In this document: piece by piece, positions 34,001-42,876 of the stretch
Numbering within the stretch: position 1 is the stretch's first letter
Layout: every line of letters starts with the position of its first letter
Translations under genes and position numbers: made by a program
Assembly (NCBI RefSeq): GCF_029674545.1
Contig: NZ_CP121354.1
Coordinates: 3,109,001-3,173,000 of the forward strand
Length of the DNA: 64,000 nt
Direction of reading: 5' to 3'
DNA from: Mesorhizobium sp. WSM4904
Lineage (GTDB): Bacteria > Pseudomonadota > Alphaproteobacteria > Rhizobiales > Rhizobiaceae
The notes under the pieces: generated by a model
What the model was told of the DNA's origin: nothing
The model's input: only the letters and a program-made list of their open reading frames with translations
Databases searched by the model: none

Positions 34001-37000
34001 ATCTGAACGCCAAGCTGCCGATGCTGCAGACCAATTTCGACAATGCGCTGACACATCACAAGCCGGGATCGGTTGACGCTCCCGAAGGCACACTGCCCAA
34101 CGGCGCGCAGCCGGTCGAGATCAAAGTCGGCGGACAGACGATCAAGGTGGCGCCGGACGTCGCCCAGAACTATGAGCAGAATGGGATCGACGCCCTGACC
34201 CAGGGCGGGAAGGCAATCTGGATCGACCTTGATACGGAAGATGACGATAAAAGTGGTCGCTGGGTCGATCCCGGACTGGCGGTCGCCAAGCTCAGGCTGG
34301 AGGCGACAAAACTTCAGATAAGTCAGATCGGGGATCTGCGCAGACAGTTGCAGGGCTTCAACGACTATCACGAGCTTCGGCTCAGTGAGCCGTCTCTGCT
34401 GGCCGATGACAACACCAGTGTCGACAAGACCTATCTGGACGAGCACGAGCAGCTGACGCTCGACGCCATGTATCAGCCGAGATTCCAGCAACTGCTCAAG
34501 AAAGGCTACGACAACGAATTTCGCGAGCAGCGCGGCACGGATCTCGATGAAATGGTGGCCCGGAAGCTCGGCCTGGACAGTTCGACCGATGACGGCCGCG
34601 ACGCGATAGAGAATGTGACTGACGAGATCCGCGATATCGGCGGCGACAATCCGTATGTGCGCAGCGTGCCGATCTTCTATGTCGACGACCAGGTCGGAAC
34701 GCAGCAGGTCACGCTGTTTGCGGTGCGCGACGGGGATGGCAACACCCGCTATGTCGACGCGACCGGCAAGAAGTTCGACGACCTCGGCGATTTCCAGGAC
34801 AACAACAGCCAGTTCGGCGAGAACGGCAAGCTCGTCGTTCCCAAGGACCTCGAGATGAAGGCGGGACCCGACGGCAAGATCGCGCTCGACGTGGTCAAGG
34901 CCCGCAATGTCTCCGTCTGGGACAAGGTCGTCGATCCGCTGGTTGGCATCGGCACCGGCATTGCCACCATCCTGTCGTTCACGCCGGCCGCGCCGGTCGC
35001 GGCGCCGCTGGCCTATACCGGCGCGGCCTATCTCGGGACCAGAGCGGTCATAAACGAGGTCAACCACCTGGACCATGGTGGCGAGTGGTACGACACCGAG
35101 TCGTTGACCAACATCGCCAGCGCAGCAACCACCGTTCTGCCCATGGCTTCCAGCGGCCTACGCACGATCGGCATGGCGGCGAAGAGTGAGTCATTCCTGG
35201 CAGGCGTTGCTGCCAGTCCCCGCGCCTTCGCTGGCAGCATCGGCGCAACACGATCGAACTGGGCGTTGGCATCTGAAACCCGCACATACATGCAATCGAC
35301 TGCCAGACTGAACAAGGCGGCCTGGGGGATGGATGTCGGCTCGGTGGTTGTCGGCTCGCCGTTACTGGCAACATCGGCCTACGATCTCGCCGCCAACCGA
35401 GACCAGATGAACGGTCTCCAGCTTGCCAACGCGCTTACGGGCCTTGGCACCGGCATCACCGGCACGGGGCTCGGCATCCATGGTCTGCGCACGATGCGGC
35501 CAGGAACGGGCACACAGGACCCCAACGCTCCCGGCGCTGATGCAAATCCGCCCGGCAGCGACGGACCGTTCCAGCAACCGCCCGGCGGCAAACGACCGTC
35601 GCAACTGGCGCTGGAACCCGGCCCTTCGGGACGTCCGATGAATGTCTACGAAATCGGCGCCGACGGGGTTTACCGGCCAACGGGAGAGCAGGTCTTCCAC
35701 GACCCCAGCCTCCCGGTGATCCCGGGAGAAGTGATCAAAACCGATGACGTCGGCGGCAACGGCGCGACGGCGGCGCCGGTCCGCGATCCTGAAGGCTCGA
35801 CCGCCTCAGGCATACCGCACCCCGCTGACGGCGACCCCATCGTCGTGCCGGGCGAGCCGACAGTAAAGGAAGGGCCGGTACGTCTTGTCTGGGATCCGCA
35901 GACACGCAGCTTCACCGGCATGCCGGATCGCGACACGAGTGGCTACGTCTACACCAGCGGCAAGGACCCGAAGACGCCATCGGCTTATCTCGACGGCCTG
36001 AGCGCCGAGCAGCTGATGAGCCGTTATGAACAGGAGAAAGGCTATTATTCGAGCCGCGAGATGGCCGAGCGCTATGGCCCGGATGGCGTTCAAATCCCGC
36101 GCACGCCCCTCCGCGAGACCTTGCCCGACTTCCGCGTCGGCGTCACCGTCCGGGTCAGGCTGAACACGGGCCAGGCGTTCGGGATCGGCTCGCCGACAGT
36201 TGCGGCCGTTGGCTTCGGCGTCGGCACCAAAACCGACTTCGGCATGATCGGATGGTCGATCCTCGACAGCGTCGGCCAACGCAGCCTGACGCCGTTCAAG
36301 GATGCCCTCGGCACCCAGGGCGTGGTGTCTTTCCGGGCACGGGAATACAGGAACATAACCAGCCTTCAGGCTGGTGTCTGGCCGGTATCCAATCAGACGG
36401 CCTTCCCGGTTCGCAGCAGCGACTTGTCCGCAGCGGCGAGCAAGGCGATATTCCACGATGCCAGCGGCTACGAGGCCAAGCCGGTCGATGCCGCCATCGT
36501 GGGGATGACACCCGACGGCAAAGGCACCGTGATCGAGATGATCTACACGCCCTCGCTGAGTGGCAAGGAGGTCAGCCTCGCGCCGGGCCAGCACGATTTC
36601 TTTGGCGTGCCGGCGGAAAACAGCTCCGGCCATGTCGTGCTGCAAGGCACGCTTCCTTTCGATCGCGTCATGACCGAGACCAAGGCCGGAATACGCCTGC
36701 CGATCGTGGCCAATCATGTCGCGGCAGTCGATCAGATGCCGCGCATCGGTTTCGAGAAGCGTCCTGAACTGCCTGTGACCGACACGCTGCGGCCGGGCGA
36801 CGTCGTGTCGGCACAGGCGTTCGACCAGATCCAGTCGGCTCTTGGCGCGACAAAGCTGAAGGTCCAGTTCGCCGTCAACGACCCGGCCAAGGGATCCGAA
36901 CTAATCACGGCGATCGGGCAGGGCGATGGCATCCGGTCGATTCGCGACCTCGTCAAGTCCGGTCAGATCGATCCATCGAACACGGTTTCCCTTGTCGATG

Positions 37001-40000
37001 AGCCGACACAGAGCGGACTGCGGCTTTCAGCCATACCGGGCAAGTCGCCTACGGCGGATATTGTCTTGCTGACGGGCGAGAAGGCTCGCGTCGTCAACCC
37101 CGAGGCGATGCTCGTCGACGTCATCTTCAACGACAGCAACAGGCTGCCGGGCGCGCTGGGTTTCAATCCGGACCGGATGGTCACGTCCGCGACCTACAAG
37201 GTGAAATCGACAGTGCAGTCTTGGATTCCGGCGCGTTTTCGCCCCGAGGGATCGCCACAGTCCCGCTACATGCCGAGCGCCGGCAACATCTATCGGAAAC
37301 TGTACGGCTCGGACGGCACGCCCGCCACGCGTTACACGCTTTCAATGTCGACGCCGCCTCTGCCTGCAGGAGCGGTGGCTTACAGTGCCGAAGTGAGGTT
37401 CCAGTACAAGTCGAAGGCGGCCAAGACCGCTCCTTCGATCGCCAAGGGCGAAGACGCGACACTGACCTTCGATCGGGCCAATGGGCAGAGCGAAACGCTG
37501 ACGGTCCCGGCTTGGCTTGCTCACGCCGTGCAGCCGTCGGGCGATGGTGCCGCGAAAGGCGTTCCGAAGGGAGGCAGGGCCTCCCTGGAGAAGTTCCTCG
37601 GCGAGTTGGAGAAGACGGCCAGGCCCGACCAACGCGCCGCGATAGAGCAGTTCCGGACCGAATTCGGCCCGTCGATCGTCGACGGCGGGTTCATACGCCA
37701 GGACGTTGCCGACGGCGTGCTGACGTTCCTGTCCTCGCAGGTAGGAAGCCGCCGAAGCGGCCCGATCCAGATAAGGGACGAGAACGGGCAATCCGTGACG
37801 GCCACTCGTTACGGACCGCTGCCAAAAAGCGCAGAGAACGTCTATGTGCCGCCGGCGGACGGGCCGCAAGCGCGTGGCGACGAACCGGAGTTGATGCACA
37901 AGTCGCATATTTTGTTCCGGGATCCGGATACAGGCGAAGCATACGTCCTGCCATGGACGCGCGGTGCCTCGGAGGACCATGTGCCGGGCGGCCAAGCGAC
38001 GCCAACGGGAGAGGCGGCGCCGGCGCACGCACCCAGGAAAGCAATCGAGGCGGCTCCGCCGACAACCTATTCGCTGCAACAGATCCGCAACATGCGGCAG
38101 CCGGAAAAGTGGAAGGCAGGCGAGACCTATACGCGCGAACTCAACAGGTCGCTTGGAGAAGCCCATTTTCCGGTCGAGGCCAACCCGGACGGTCCCCATC
38201 CTGTTACCGGCCAGGGTGGGCGTTACGTGGATGCGCCAGTCTTCAAGAGCCAGGACGTGATCGAGGCGATCGAGGTCAAGACCTATCATCGCTGGACGAC
38301 CATCAATGGCGTCGCCCAGATGCGCGAAGTTCCGCTTACGCCGAAGCTGCAGGAGCAGATCAACAAGGATGTGGCGCTGCGGAACGAGAACTCAGGCTAT
38401 CAACCGCGCTGGGTTTTCCTCGATGCGCCGCCTTCGGCCGAGTTGCAAGGGGCGCTCGACGATGCCGGGATTGTCGGTAACATCTTCGGACACAACAAAC
38501 CTGCCGCAACAACACCGCCGCCCCAACCCGCGGCGGTCAGAAGCGGTTCCGGCCGTGCCATTCAGCTCGAAGACGAGAGTGGCGAGGTGATTACGGCGGC
38601 AGTGCTGGGTACCGGGCCGAGGAGCCCGGAGCAGGTCCATGTTCCGCCCTCAGACAGCACGCACGTATGGGGCGATGCCCCGGAGATGGCGGACAAGACG
38701 CACATACTGGTGTACGACCCCGATACGGGCGAGGCCGTGGTGCTGCCCTGGATACGTGGAGCTTCCGACGGTCACGTGCCGGGAAGCCTGGGCCGTCCGG
38801 AAGAGAACAATCAACAGGCCAATGCCGCCGCGCAGCCTTTGCGCGGCAAGGGACAGTCGGCGTCGAACAGTCGGCCGCTCACCCGGGACGGCGTCAGGGC
38901 TACCCCGCTTGATCAGGTGCCGGATCTCGTCATGGGTGATTTCCAGCCGACCCAGGTTCCATGGCTGAAGCGCGAGCAGGTCGCCGAGCTGACCGAACAG
39001 CAGTTCGGCGACATGGATAAGGCCGGCTTGCTGCCCTATCTGACCAAGAGCCAACTGCGCGGCATCCCCAAGGCAAAGACAGGCTTTGTCAATATAGCGA
39101 GCCTCGGCGAGAAGCAGATTCCATGGCTGACAGAGGGCCAAATCCGGAATGCAACGGACCAGCAGTTCCAGGATCTCGGTAAAGCCAGTCTGACGTCGCA
39201 CCTGACGAAACCACAGCTGCAGGCGATCAAGGGGGACAAGGTCCAGTTCGTCGACATGTCGACGTTGGGCGCGCGCCAGGTTCCGTGGTTCAGGCCCGGT
39301 CAGGTCGCCAAGTTCACGTCACCGCAGTTCAAGGACTTGGCGAAGGCCGGTTTGCTTAAGCATGTCACCGAGCGGCAGGTTCGGGCGATCCCCGAACCCA
39401 TGGTCGGCTCCGTGGACGTCGCAAAGCTCGATCCCAGGCAGGTGCCGTGGCTGACCGAAAAGCAGATCCCGGTGCTGACCCGCGATCAATGGGGCGCCTT
39501 CACCATTCACCACACCGAGGCTTTCATCCAGCCGCAGATCGAAGCGGCGACACCAAATCAGTTCGGGGAGACGAGCCCTGGCCAGTTCCGCAAGTTCACG
39601 CCCGAGCAGTTCGAGTGGATGAGCGGGGACCAGAAGAACGCTCTCTCCGTGCTGCAGCTGACGACCTTCCGGGCGACCCATAAAAAGGCGATGATGCCGG
39701 ACCAGGCCGCCAGCGTCGATCTGGCGCTGAGCCATGCCAGGATGCGCGAGAACGCTCAGGCACTCGCCACCTTTGGCGGCATGTCGACCACCTCTTACGT
39801 GCTGTGGAGCTCGCTGCCTCCGACCTGGACCGCTACTGCCGGAGCGGTGGCATTCGGCGTGCGGGGCTTCGTTTTCGGCGCGCAGGCTGTCTTCCCCAAC
39901 GCGACCGCAAACCATAAGCCGTTCGGGCGGTTCCTCAATGCGCTCGGCGGGGCCACATTCATTGCCGCGGCGCCAGGGGCGGCGACTGGGATGGTCCAGG

Positions 40001-40965
40001 GGAAGGGTATTGTCGTCAACAGCACGTTCTCACTCGGCAATGTCGTCTATGGCACGAAGTCGATGCTGCAGTCGTTCACCGGCAGGCCGGTGATCCGAAA
40101 CCTGGCCGAGTATCTGGCGGGTCCTGGCTATGTGCTCGGCTGCGCCGTCTACACACTGCACTCCTGGCCCGCGCCGATCGCCACGGTCGCCGGCACCATG
40201 TTCACGTTCGGCTGCGCGGAGTTCTGGGCGTCGGCGATAAGAACGGACCGGACGAATCGCCGTTCGGTGCCGCGAACCGACGCCGATATCGCGGCGGCTG
40301 CAAAGTCCGACAAACGATGGGCCACAGTGGATCGATGGACGCTGGGCATCACCTTCGGCATCGGAATGCTTCTCTTCTCTCTGGACTCCATGCTCGCGCA
40401 GCCCTGGGACCCGAAAACGACCGCTCCGCCCAATCCGAAGAAACCGGATGGCGATACGTCGTCCCCGCAGCCCGACAATCACTCGGATGTTCCAGGCAAG
40501 CCGAAGACCCCGCCCGAAGACTTCCCGCAACTCGTCGTGTCGGCGGATGACGGCCTGAATTTGCGGAGCCAGCCCGAGGACGATTCTGCCGTGGTGACGG
40601 TCCTGCAACCCGGCACGTTCGTCGAGCAGACCGCGAAGCCCTCGACCGATCCGTCAGGAGAGGCCTGGATACCCGTCGAAGGGTTCGGACCGGACGGCAA
40701 AAAACATAGCGGCTGGGTCTCCGGCGACTATGTCGAGGTTCATCCCGCGGGCAGCAGCAATTCGGAGGGCCGCACGAATCCAACCCTGGAGAAAGACGGC
40801 TATCGGTGGGTCGAAGTCAGGGACGGCGACAGCATTCGCCTCATCGCCAACGCGCATTCGGCCGACGTGGCGGATACGGTGGTGCTTAACATGGATCATA
40901 TTCTGAGCCCGGATATGATTTTCTCCGGCGACCGCATCTACCTGCCGATTGCGTCGGTCGGCTGA
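31093..40965 (+). CDS. Giant 3,290-aa LysM/SH3 multidomain protein, candidate T3SS substrate
   Basis: ATG 31093 follows GGAGG. No Sec signal is present. Two copies of a D-I-x-x-D-x-x-x-G-K-S-I-x-Q-I-A element are at ~135 and ~305, with threonine-rich RHS-like strands around them. A LysM is at ~418-468. Long helical regions follow to ~1270. A hydrophobic segment is at ~1277-1320. A duplicated module ends H-V-P-G (~2230-2310 and again ~2500-2570), and a nuclease-like stretch with D2380 and E2394-V-K2396 lies between them. Three 54-residue repeats span 2621-2782. Several membrane segments lie at ~2890-3103, then an SH3-like and a C-terminal LysM-like unit. Position inside the T3SS locus suggests a secreted or surface component, possibly toxin-like. 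Homology to a named effector is not claimed. Confidence 0.85.
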   Translation: MVRPITLAKPPLQTQKVNANADAAQVARLEVQAAALRDQIRLANRMGERDWAAQARQELAQVNTQLSSLQPSPATAPAAPGVNVANASNGTSGNGTTVTPALYVNTNPATPAVTLVDLNGSPAKDNPAAANTARDIVNDVTGGKSIEQIASDRHLTREQVIAALRSGGMIVSDSSAPNGDTQTTKITDASGRTVTQFYDYQHDSYYATVQEQPGGATTTSPIRDGLGRKETTSYNSDTGAITTRYEDDLGTGTVTERTSLPDGASVETVTPGAGPSLPMTTVTGPDGRKTILAPSQDPGGSTTQDINHDLADGKSIDQIAKENGLTNEQVIGELQAAGYKVTTNNSSDAQSVELADPRTGGKTVYSYDYQHDVRTVTTTADGKKTSLSVDGNGTETKTVTDKDGRVTTTTTKKINGGKPVVYEVQPDDNLTQIARQYGVTLADLRRTNPELFSSSRDPNTIHTGEKITIDNGTRTTVEVTFNGYTLTTKPDGSMTLHNNTTGADLKIEAGSTQEALARTLLAVNPNSSDPKEAKEGEVVKTFVEGILAGEALPGLIDAAEKAGQDKQALIDKYHLGMPAKPKLDGQNRVVDPFGDPPQGNAPSGGKWMPMKIDGVWTWVDPQVAQAIIDENIALSRVTEMRALAVQGQEQLNVDMLDPAYKDAVGGAQTILNKALAPHGLQWNAQKPKGTLADARERVTKANTLLKNAQDARGEYENAGRVLKDAIAGQGPLTPLGDPNAPSVSARGTPDLHPQRDQSVADHSAVDKLFSEVGLHLSKGDKLTIDFLVGQADLNGVPKDSKEYKELTTLQTTAGSQLELAQAYQDYFDAHANATQVSARQTDLEQKLSNEYLGEQKFNFDEKYNRISGDYLGHYKNSTLEIRDGQLWVINHFDEGTTEQQLTYSLSDKNVRDEYRDRQLNKDWQALLAGYGSNAKVCTANGLQSVRSSEEQAAKSLNDVLDRQLGNSLADLNAKLPMLQTNFDNALTHHKPGSVDAPEGTLPNGAQPVEIKVGGQTIKVAPDVAQNYEQNGIDALTQGGKAIWIDLDTEDDDKSGRWVDPGLAVAKLRLEATKLQISQIGDLRRQLQGFNDYHELRLSEPSLLADDNTSVDKTYLDEHEQLTLDAMYQPRFQQLLKKGYDNEFREQRGTDLDEMVARKLGLDSSTDDGRDAIENVTDEIRDIGGDNPYVRSVPIFYVDDQVGTQQVTLFAVRDGDGNTRYVDATGKKFDDLGDFQDNNSQFGENGKLVVPKDLEMKAGPDGKIALDVVKARNVSVWDKVVDPLVGIGTGIATILSFTPAAPVAAPLAYTGAAYLGTRAVINEVNHLDHGGEWYDTESLTNIASAATTVLPMASSGLRTIGMAAKSESFLAGVAASPRAFAGSIGATRSNWALASETRTYMQSTARLNKAAWGMDVGSVVVGSPLLATSAYDLAANRDQMNGLQLANALTGLGTGITGTGLGIHGLRTMRPGTGTQDPNAPGADANPPGSDGPFQQPPGGKRPSQLALEPGPSGRPMNVYEIGADGVYRPTGEQVFHDPSLPVIPGEVIKTDDVGGNGATAAPVRDPEGSTASGIPHPADGDPIVVPGEPTVKEGPVRLVWDPQTRSFTGMPDRDTSGYVYTSGKDPKTPSAYLDGLSAEQLMSRYEQEKGYYSSREMAERYGPDGVQIPRTPLRETLPDFRVGVTVRVRLNTGQAFGIGSPTVAAVGFGVGTKTDFGMIGWSILDSVGQRSLTPFKDALGTQGVVSFRAREYRNITSLQAGVWPVSNQTAFPVRSSDLSAAASKAIFHDASGYEAKPVDAAIVGMTPDGKGTVIEMIYTPSLSGKEVSLAPGQHDFFGVPAENSSGHVVLQGTLPFDRVMTETKAGIRLPIVANHVAAVDQMPRIGFEKRPELPVTDTLRPGDVVSAQAFDQIQSALGATKLKVQFAVNDPAKGSELITAIGQGDGIRSIRDLVKSGQIDPSNTVSLVDEPTQSGLRLSAIPGKSPTADIVLLTGEKARVVNPEAMLVDVIFNDSNRLPGALGFNPDRMVTSATYKVKSTVQSWIPARFRPEGSPQSRYMPSAGNIYRKLYGSDGTPATRYTLSMSTPPLPAGAVAYSAEVRFQYKSKAAKTAPSIAKGEDATLTFDRANGQSETLTVPAWLAHAVQPSGDGAAKGVPKGGRASLEKFLGELEKTARPDQRAAIEQFRTEFGPSIVDGGFIRQDVADGVLTFLSSQVGSRRSGPIQIRDENGQSVTATRYGPLPKSAENVYVPPADGPQARGDEPELMHKSHILFRDPDTGEAYVLPWTRGASEDHVPGGQATPTGEAAPAHAPRKAIEAAPPTTYSLQQIRNMRQPEKWKAGETYTRELNRSLGEAHFPVEANPDGPHPVTGQGGRYVDAPVFKSQDVIEAIEVKTYHRWTTINGVAQMREVPLTPKLQEQINKDVALRNENSGYQPRWVFLDAPPSAELQGALDDAGIVGNIFGHNKPAATTPPPQPAAVRSGSGRAIQLEDESGEVITAAVLGTGPRSPEQVHVPPSDSTHVWGDAPEMADKTHILVYDPDTGEAVVLPWIRGASDGHVPGSLGRPEENNQQANAAAQPLRGKGQSASNSRPLTRDGVRATPLDQVPDLVMGDFQPTQVPWLKREQVAELTEQQFGDMDKAGLLPYLTKSQLRGIPKAKTGFVNIASLGEKQIPWLTEGQIRNATDQQFQDLGKASLTSHLTKPQLQAIKGDKVQFVDMSTLGARQVPWFRPGQVAKFTSPQFKDLAKAGLLKHVTERQVRAIPEPMVGSVDVAKLDPRQVPWLTEKQIPVLTRDQWGAFTIHHTEAFIQPQIEAATPNQFGETSPGQFRKFTPEQFEWMSGDQKNALSVLQLTTFRATHKKAMMPDQAASVDLALSHARMRENAQALATFGGMSTTSYVLWSSLPPTWTATAGAVAFGVRGFVFGAQAVFPNATANHKPFGRFLNALGGATFIAAAPGAATGMVQGKGIVVNSTFSLGNVVYGTKSMLQSFTGRPVIRNLAEYLAGPGYVLGCAVYTLHSWPAPIATVAGTMFTFGCAEFWASAIRTDRTNRRSVPRTDADIAAAAKSDKRWATVDRWTLGITFGIGMLLFSLDSMLAQPWDPKTTAPPNPKKPDGDTSSPQPDNHSDVPGKPKTPPEDFPQLVVSADDGLNLRSQPEDDSAVVTVLQPGTFVEQTAKPSTDPSGEAWIPVEGFGPDGKKHSGWVSGDYVEVHPAGSSNSEGRTNPTLEKDGYRWVEVRDGDSIRLIANAHSADVADTVVLNMDHILSPDMIFSGDRIYLPIASVG
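38953..39438 (+). repeat. Three tandem 162-bp (54-aa) coding repeats in the giant gene
   Basis: Each unit starts Q-V/I-P-W-L/F, has Q-F-x-D-L/M in the middle and ends with L-T-K-x-Q-L or V-T-E-R-Q-V followed by a short F-V-D-like strand. Units have equal length with no gaps (residues 2621-2674, 2675-2728, 2729-2782). A partial fourth unit (Q-V-P-W-L-T-E-K-Q-I) follows. They differ at many positions, so they are old rather than slippage products. Confidence 0.9.
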
Positions 40966-41915
40966 GACGCTACGGGCTCAACTCCGAGTTCGTCGGGAGG
41001 CTGCGCCTTGCCGATTCTCGCGGCATATGCATGTGCAATGCAGCCGGCCAGCTTTGCAGCCCGCTCCGCTACAGGGTTGGATGGTTCAGAGGAATATGAA
41101 GCGGTGAACCGCAGGTCGGAGGGATGCCATTCGCAGTCGACGATGCGTAGCGCGCCGCTGGCAGTATGATCCTGGACGACTTCCCTGGGAAGGGAGGCGA
41201 TGCCGATGCTGTTCAGCGTCATCGTGATGGAGGCGGCCAGCGAATTGGCCGGAAAGATACGCGGCGCCGCTTCAAGTTCGCCGCTCAGCTTGCGGTAAAG
41301 TTCGCTGTAGGGTCTCGTCGGGCGCGCATAGCTGATGATCGGGAATTGCATCAGGTCGTTCAGCGTCAGCTTTCCGCAGTTGGGCAATTTCAAGGACGGC
41401 GAGCAAACCCATACGAGCGGAAAGGAAGGCAGTTCAATATTCTCGATGCTGTATTCCTGAATGGGGCCCATAAGCACTGCAAGATCAAGCCGGTGGGACA
41501 TGAGCTCGTTGCGAAGGGTCGTCGTCGTGTCGACGACGATATCGGTATCGACCAACGGATAGTTTGCCTGCAATTCCTTGAGGAAATCGGGAAGCCAGGT
41601 GTGCACGATGGTCTCGGCAACCCCGAGCCTGAGCACACCCGCTGTCTCTGAAAGGGAGTTTGCCGTCAATTGCAGCCGTTCGGCGACACGCAGGACACGC
41701 TGCGCCGGCGGCAGCAGGCGCTGGCCCTCGGCGGTGAGTCTTACGGTGCCGCTCTGCCTCTCGAACAGCTTCGCGCCGAGCGCTTCCTCCAGACCGGCAA
41801 TTCGGGTCGATACCGCCGGCTGTGTTGTGTTCAAGCGTTCCGCAGCCTTCCGGAAGCTTCCGAAAGTCGCGACCAGGAGAAAGGTTTCGAGCTGTTTGAT
41901 GTTGAAAGGGATCAC
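40938..41915 (-). CDS. LysR-family regulator at the T3SS locus
   Basis: A 325-residue LysR protein. The winged helix is in residues 1-65 (L-E-T-F-L-L-V-A-T-F-G-S-F-R-K-A-A-E-R-L-N-T-T-Q-P-A-V-S-T-R-I) and the substrate domain starts at ~90. It starts 3 nt after the stop of the L,D-transpeptidase gene on the same strand, so the two are probably one transcript, divergent from rhcC1. Its 3' end overlaps the end of the giant gene by 28 bp. Position makes it a candidate T3SS regulator; I see no TtsI gene or clear tts box. Confidence 0.9.
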   Translation of the reverse strand: MIPFNIKQLETFLLVATFGSFRKAAERLNTTQPAVSTRIAGLEEALGAKLFERQSGTVRLTAEGQRLLPPAQRVLRVAERLQLTANSLSETAGVLRLGVAETIVHTWLPDFLKELQANYPLVDTDIVVDTTTTLRNELMSHRLDLAVLMGPIQEYSIENIELPSFPLVWVCSPSLKLPNCGKLTLNDLMQFPIISYARPTRPYSELYRKLSGELEAAPRIFPANSLAASITMTLNSIGIASLPREVVQDHTASGALRIVDCEWHPSDLRFTASYSSEPSNPVAERAAKLAGCIAHAYAARIGKAQPPDELGVEPVASQPTDAIGR

Positions 41916-41918
41916 GTT

Positions 41919-42659
41919 TCAATGCCGGACAATAATCTGGGCGCCGATCTTCACTCGGTCATATAGGTCGATAACGTCTTCATTTGTCATGCGGATGCAA
42001 CCGGAGGAGTTGGCTTGGCCGACGGTCCATGGCTGATTGGTGCCATGAACGCGATAAAGCGTGTTGCCGATATAGAGCGCACGTGCGCCCAATGGGTTGT
42101 TCGGCCCTCCCGCGACACGCGCCGGCAATAAGCGGCCTTTCGATGCCTCCCTTAACCGCATTTCGGCCGGCGGCCGCCAATCCGGCCAGTCCTTCTTGCT
42201 CGAAATCGTGTCGCGACCGGACCATTCCAGCCCCTCCCTGCCGACACCGACCGCATATCGCAGCGCCTTGCCATTTCCCAATATGTAGTAGAGGCGCCGC
42301 TCCCTGGTGTTGATCACGATTGATCCCTTCGGTTGCGTCTCACCGAAATCGACGATCTCTCTTGGGATTGCCGACCATGCCGGCCTCATTTCGCCATCCG
42401 CGGTCTGGTCGGGAGCGGATGGCGAGACCAGCACATTTCGGGCTTGATCGTAGCTCCAGCTTCGCGGGTCGTAGCCGCTGTTCGATTGACCTTGCGCCGG
42501 CGCCATCGCGGCAGTCAACACGGCAGCAACCAGAACCGCTTCACCCAAGCCCTTGCCAAGGCGCGACCGGACCAGAGCCCAGCGCCAAGGAACGCCGGCC
42601 GGAGCATTCAAGCTCAAGAGCAGGTTATTGTGTGCCGCCACCGGGGCTGATCCCTTCAA
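41919..42659 (-). CDS. L,D-transpeptidase (YkuD), exported
   Basis: The C-terminal YkuD domain (~115-246) carries H-G-T-N-Q-P-W and S-S-G-C-I-R-M, the catalytic histidine and cysteine motif of L,D-transpeptidases that cross-link peptidoglycan through 3-3 bonds or attach proteins. An N-terminal hydrophobic stretch (A-V-L-V-A-A-V-L-T-A-A-M-A) acts as a signal peptide. The start is a TTG (complement of 42657-42659) with a weak site, so the exact start is uncertain. Located between the giant gene and rhcC1, it could modify the wall where the T3SS crosses it, but similar enzymes are common in rhizobia. Confidence 0.9.
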   Translation of the reverse strand: MKGSAPVAAHNNLLLSLNAPAGVPWRWALVRSRLGKGLGEAVLVAAVLTAAMAPAQGQSNSGYDPRSWSYDQARNVLVSPSAPDQTADGEMRPAWSAIPREIVDFGETQPKGSIVINTRERRLYYILGNGKALRYAVGVGREGLEWSGRDTISSKKDWPDWRPPAEMRLREASKGRLLPARVAGGPNNPLGARALYIGNTLYRVHGTNQPWTVGQANSSGCIRMTNEDVIDLYDRVKIGAQIIVRH

Positions 42660-42876
42660 ATTCCAGCAACAAGCCGGCGACCGCGAGCCCTCGCTGCTCC
42701 GATTCCAGGCCGCACCATATCGCTTTGCTCGCTGATCGCAACATTTGGAACCAAATACACAAGTTCAATCCAATTGGACTTCCATTTTGACGACGCGCGC
42801 GATAGGGTGAATTTGGCGGGTAAACCATGAGACGGGCGACGCGGGGCCTTCGCTCCTCGTCCCTGCGATAGGACCA

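Noticed and set aside
33316..35076. 586-residue reverse-strand open frame inside the giant gene
   Set aside because: It is a GC-rich antisense shadow; the + strand frame has repeats, LysM and consistent codon use.
42020..42060. Missing histidine before G-C-I-R in the L,D-transpeptidase
   Set aside because: S-S-G-C-I-R-M is a common natural form in this family (for example ErfK-like enzymes), so the site is intact.
42738..42780. Possible hrp box (GGAACC with CCAA about 17 bases later) before rhcC1
   Set aside because: The second half lacks CCAC, the spacing is one too long, and HrpL sigma factors are not expected in rhizobia.
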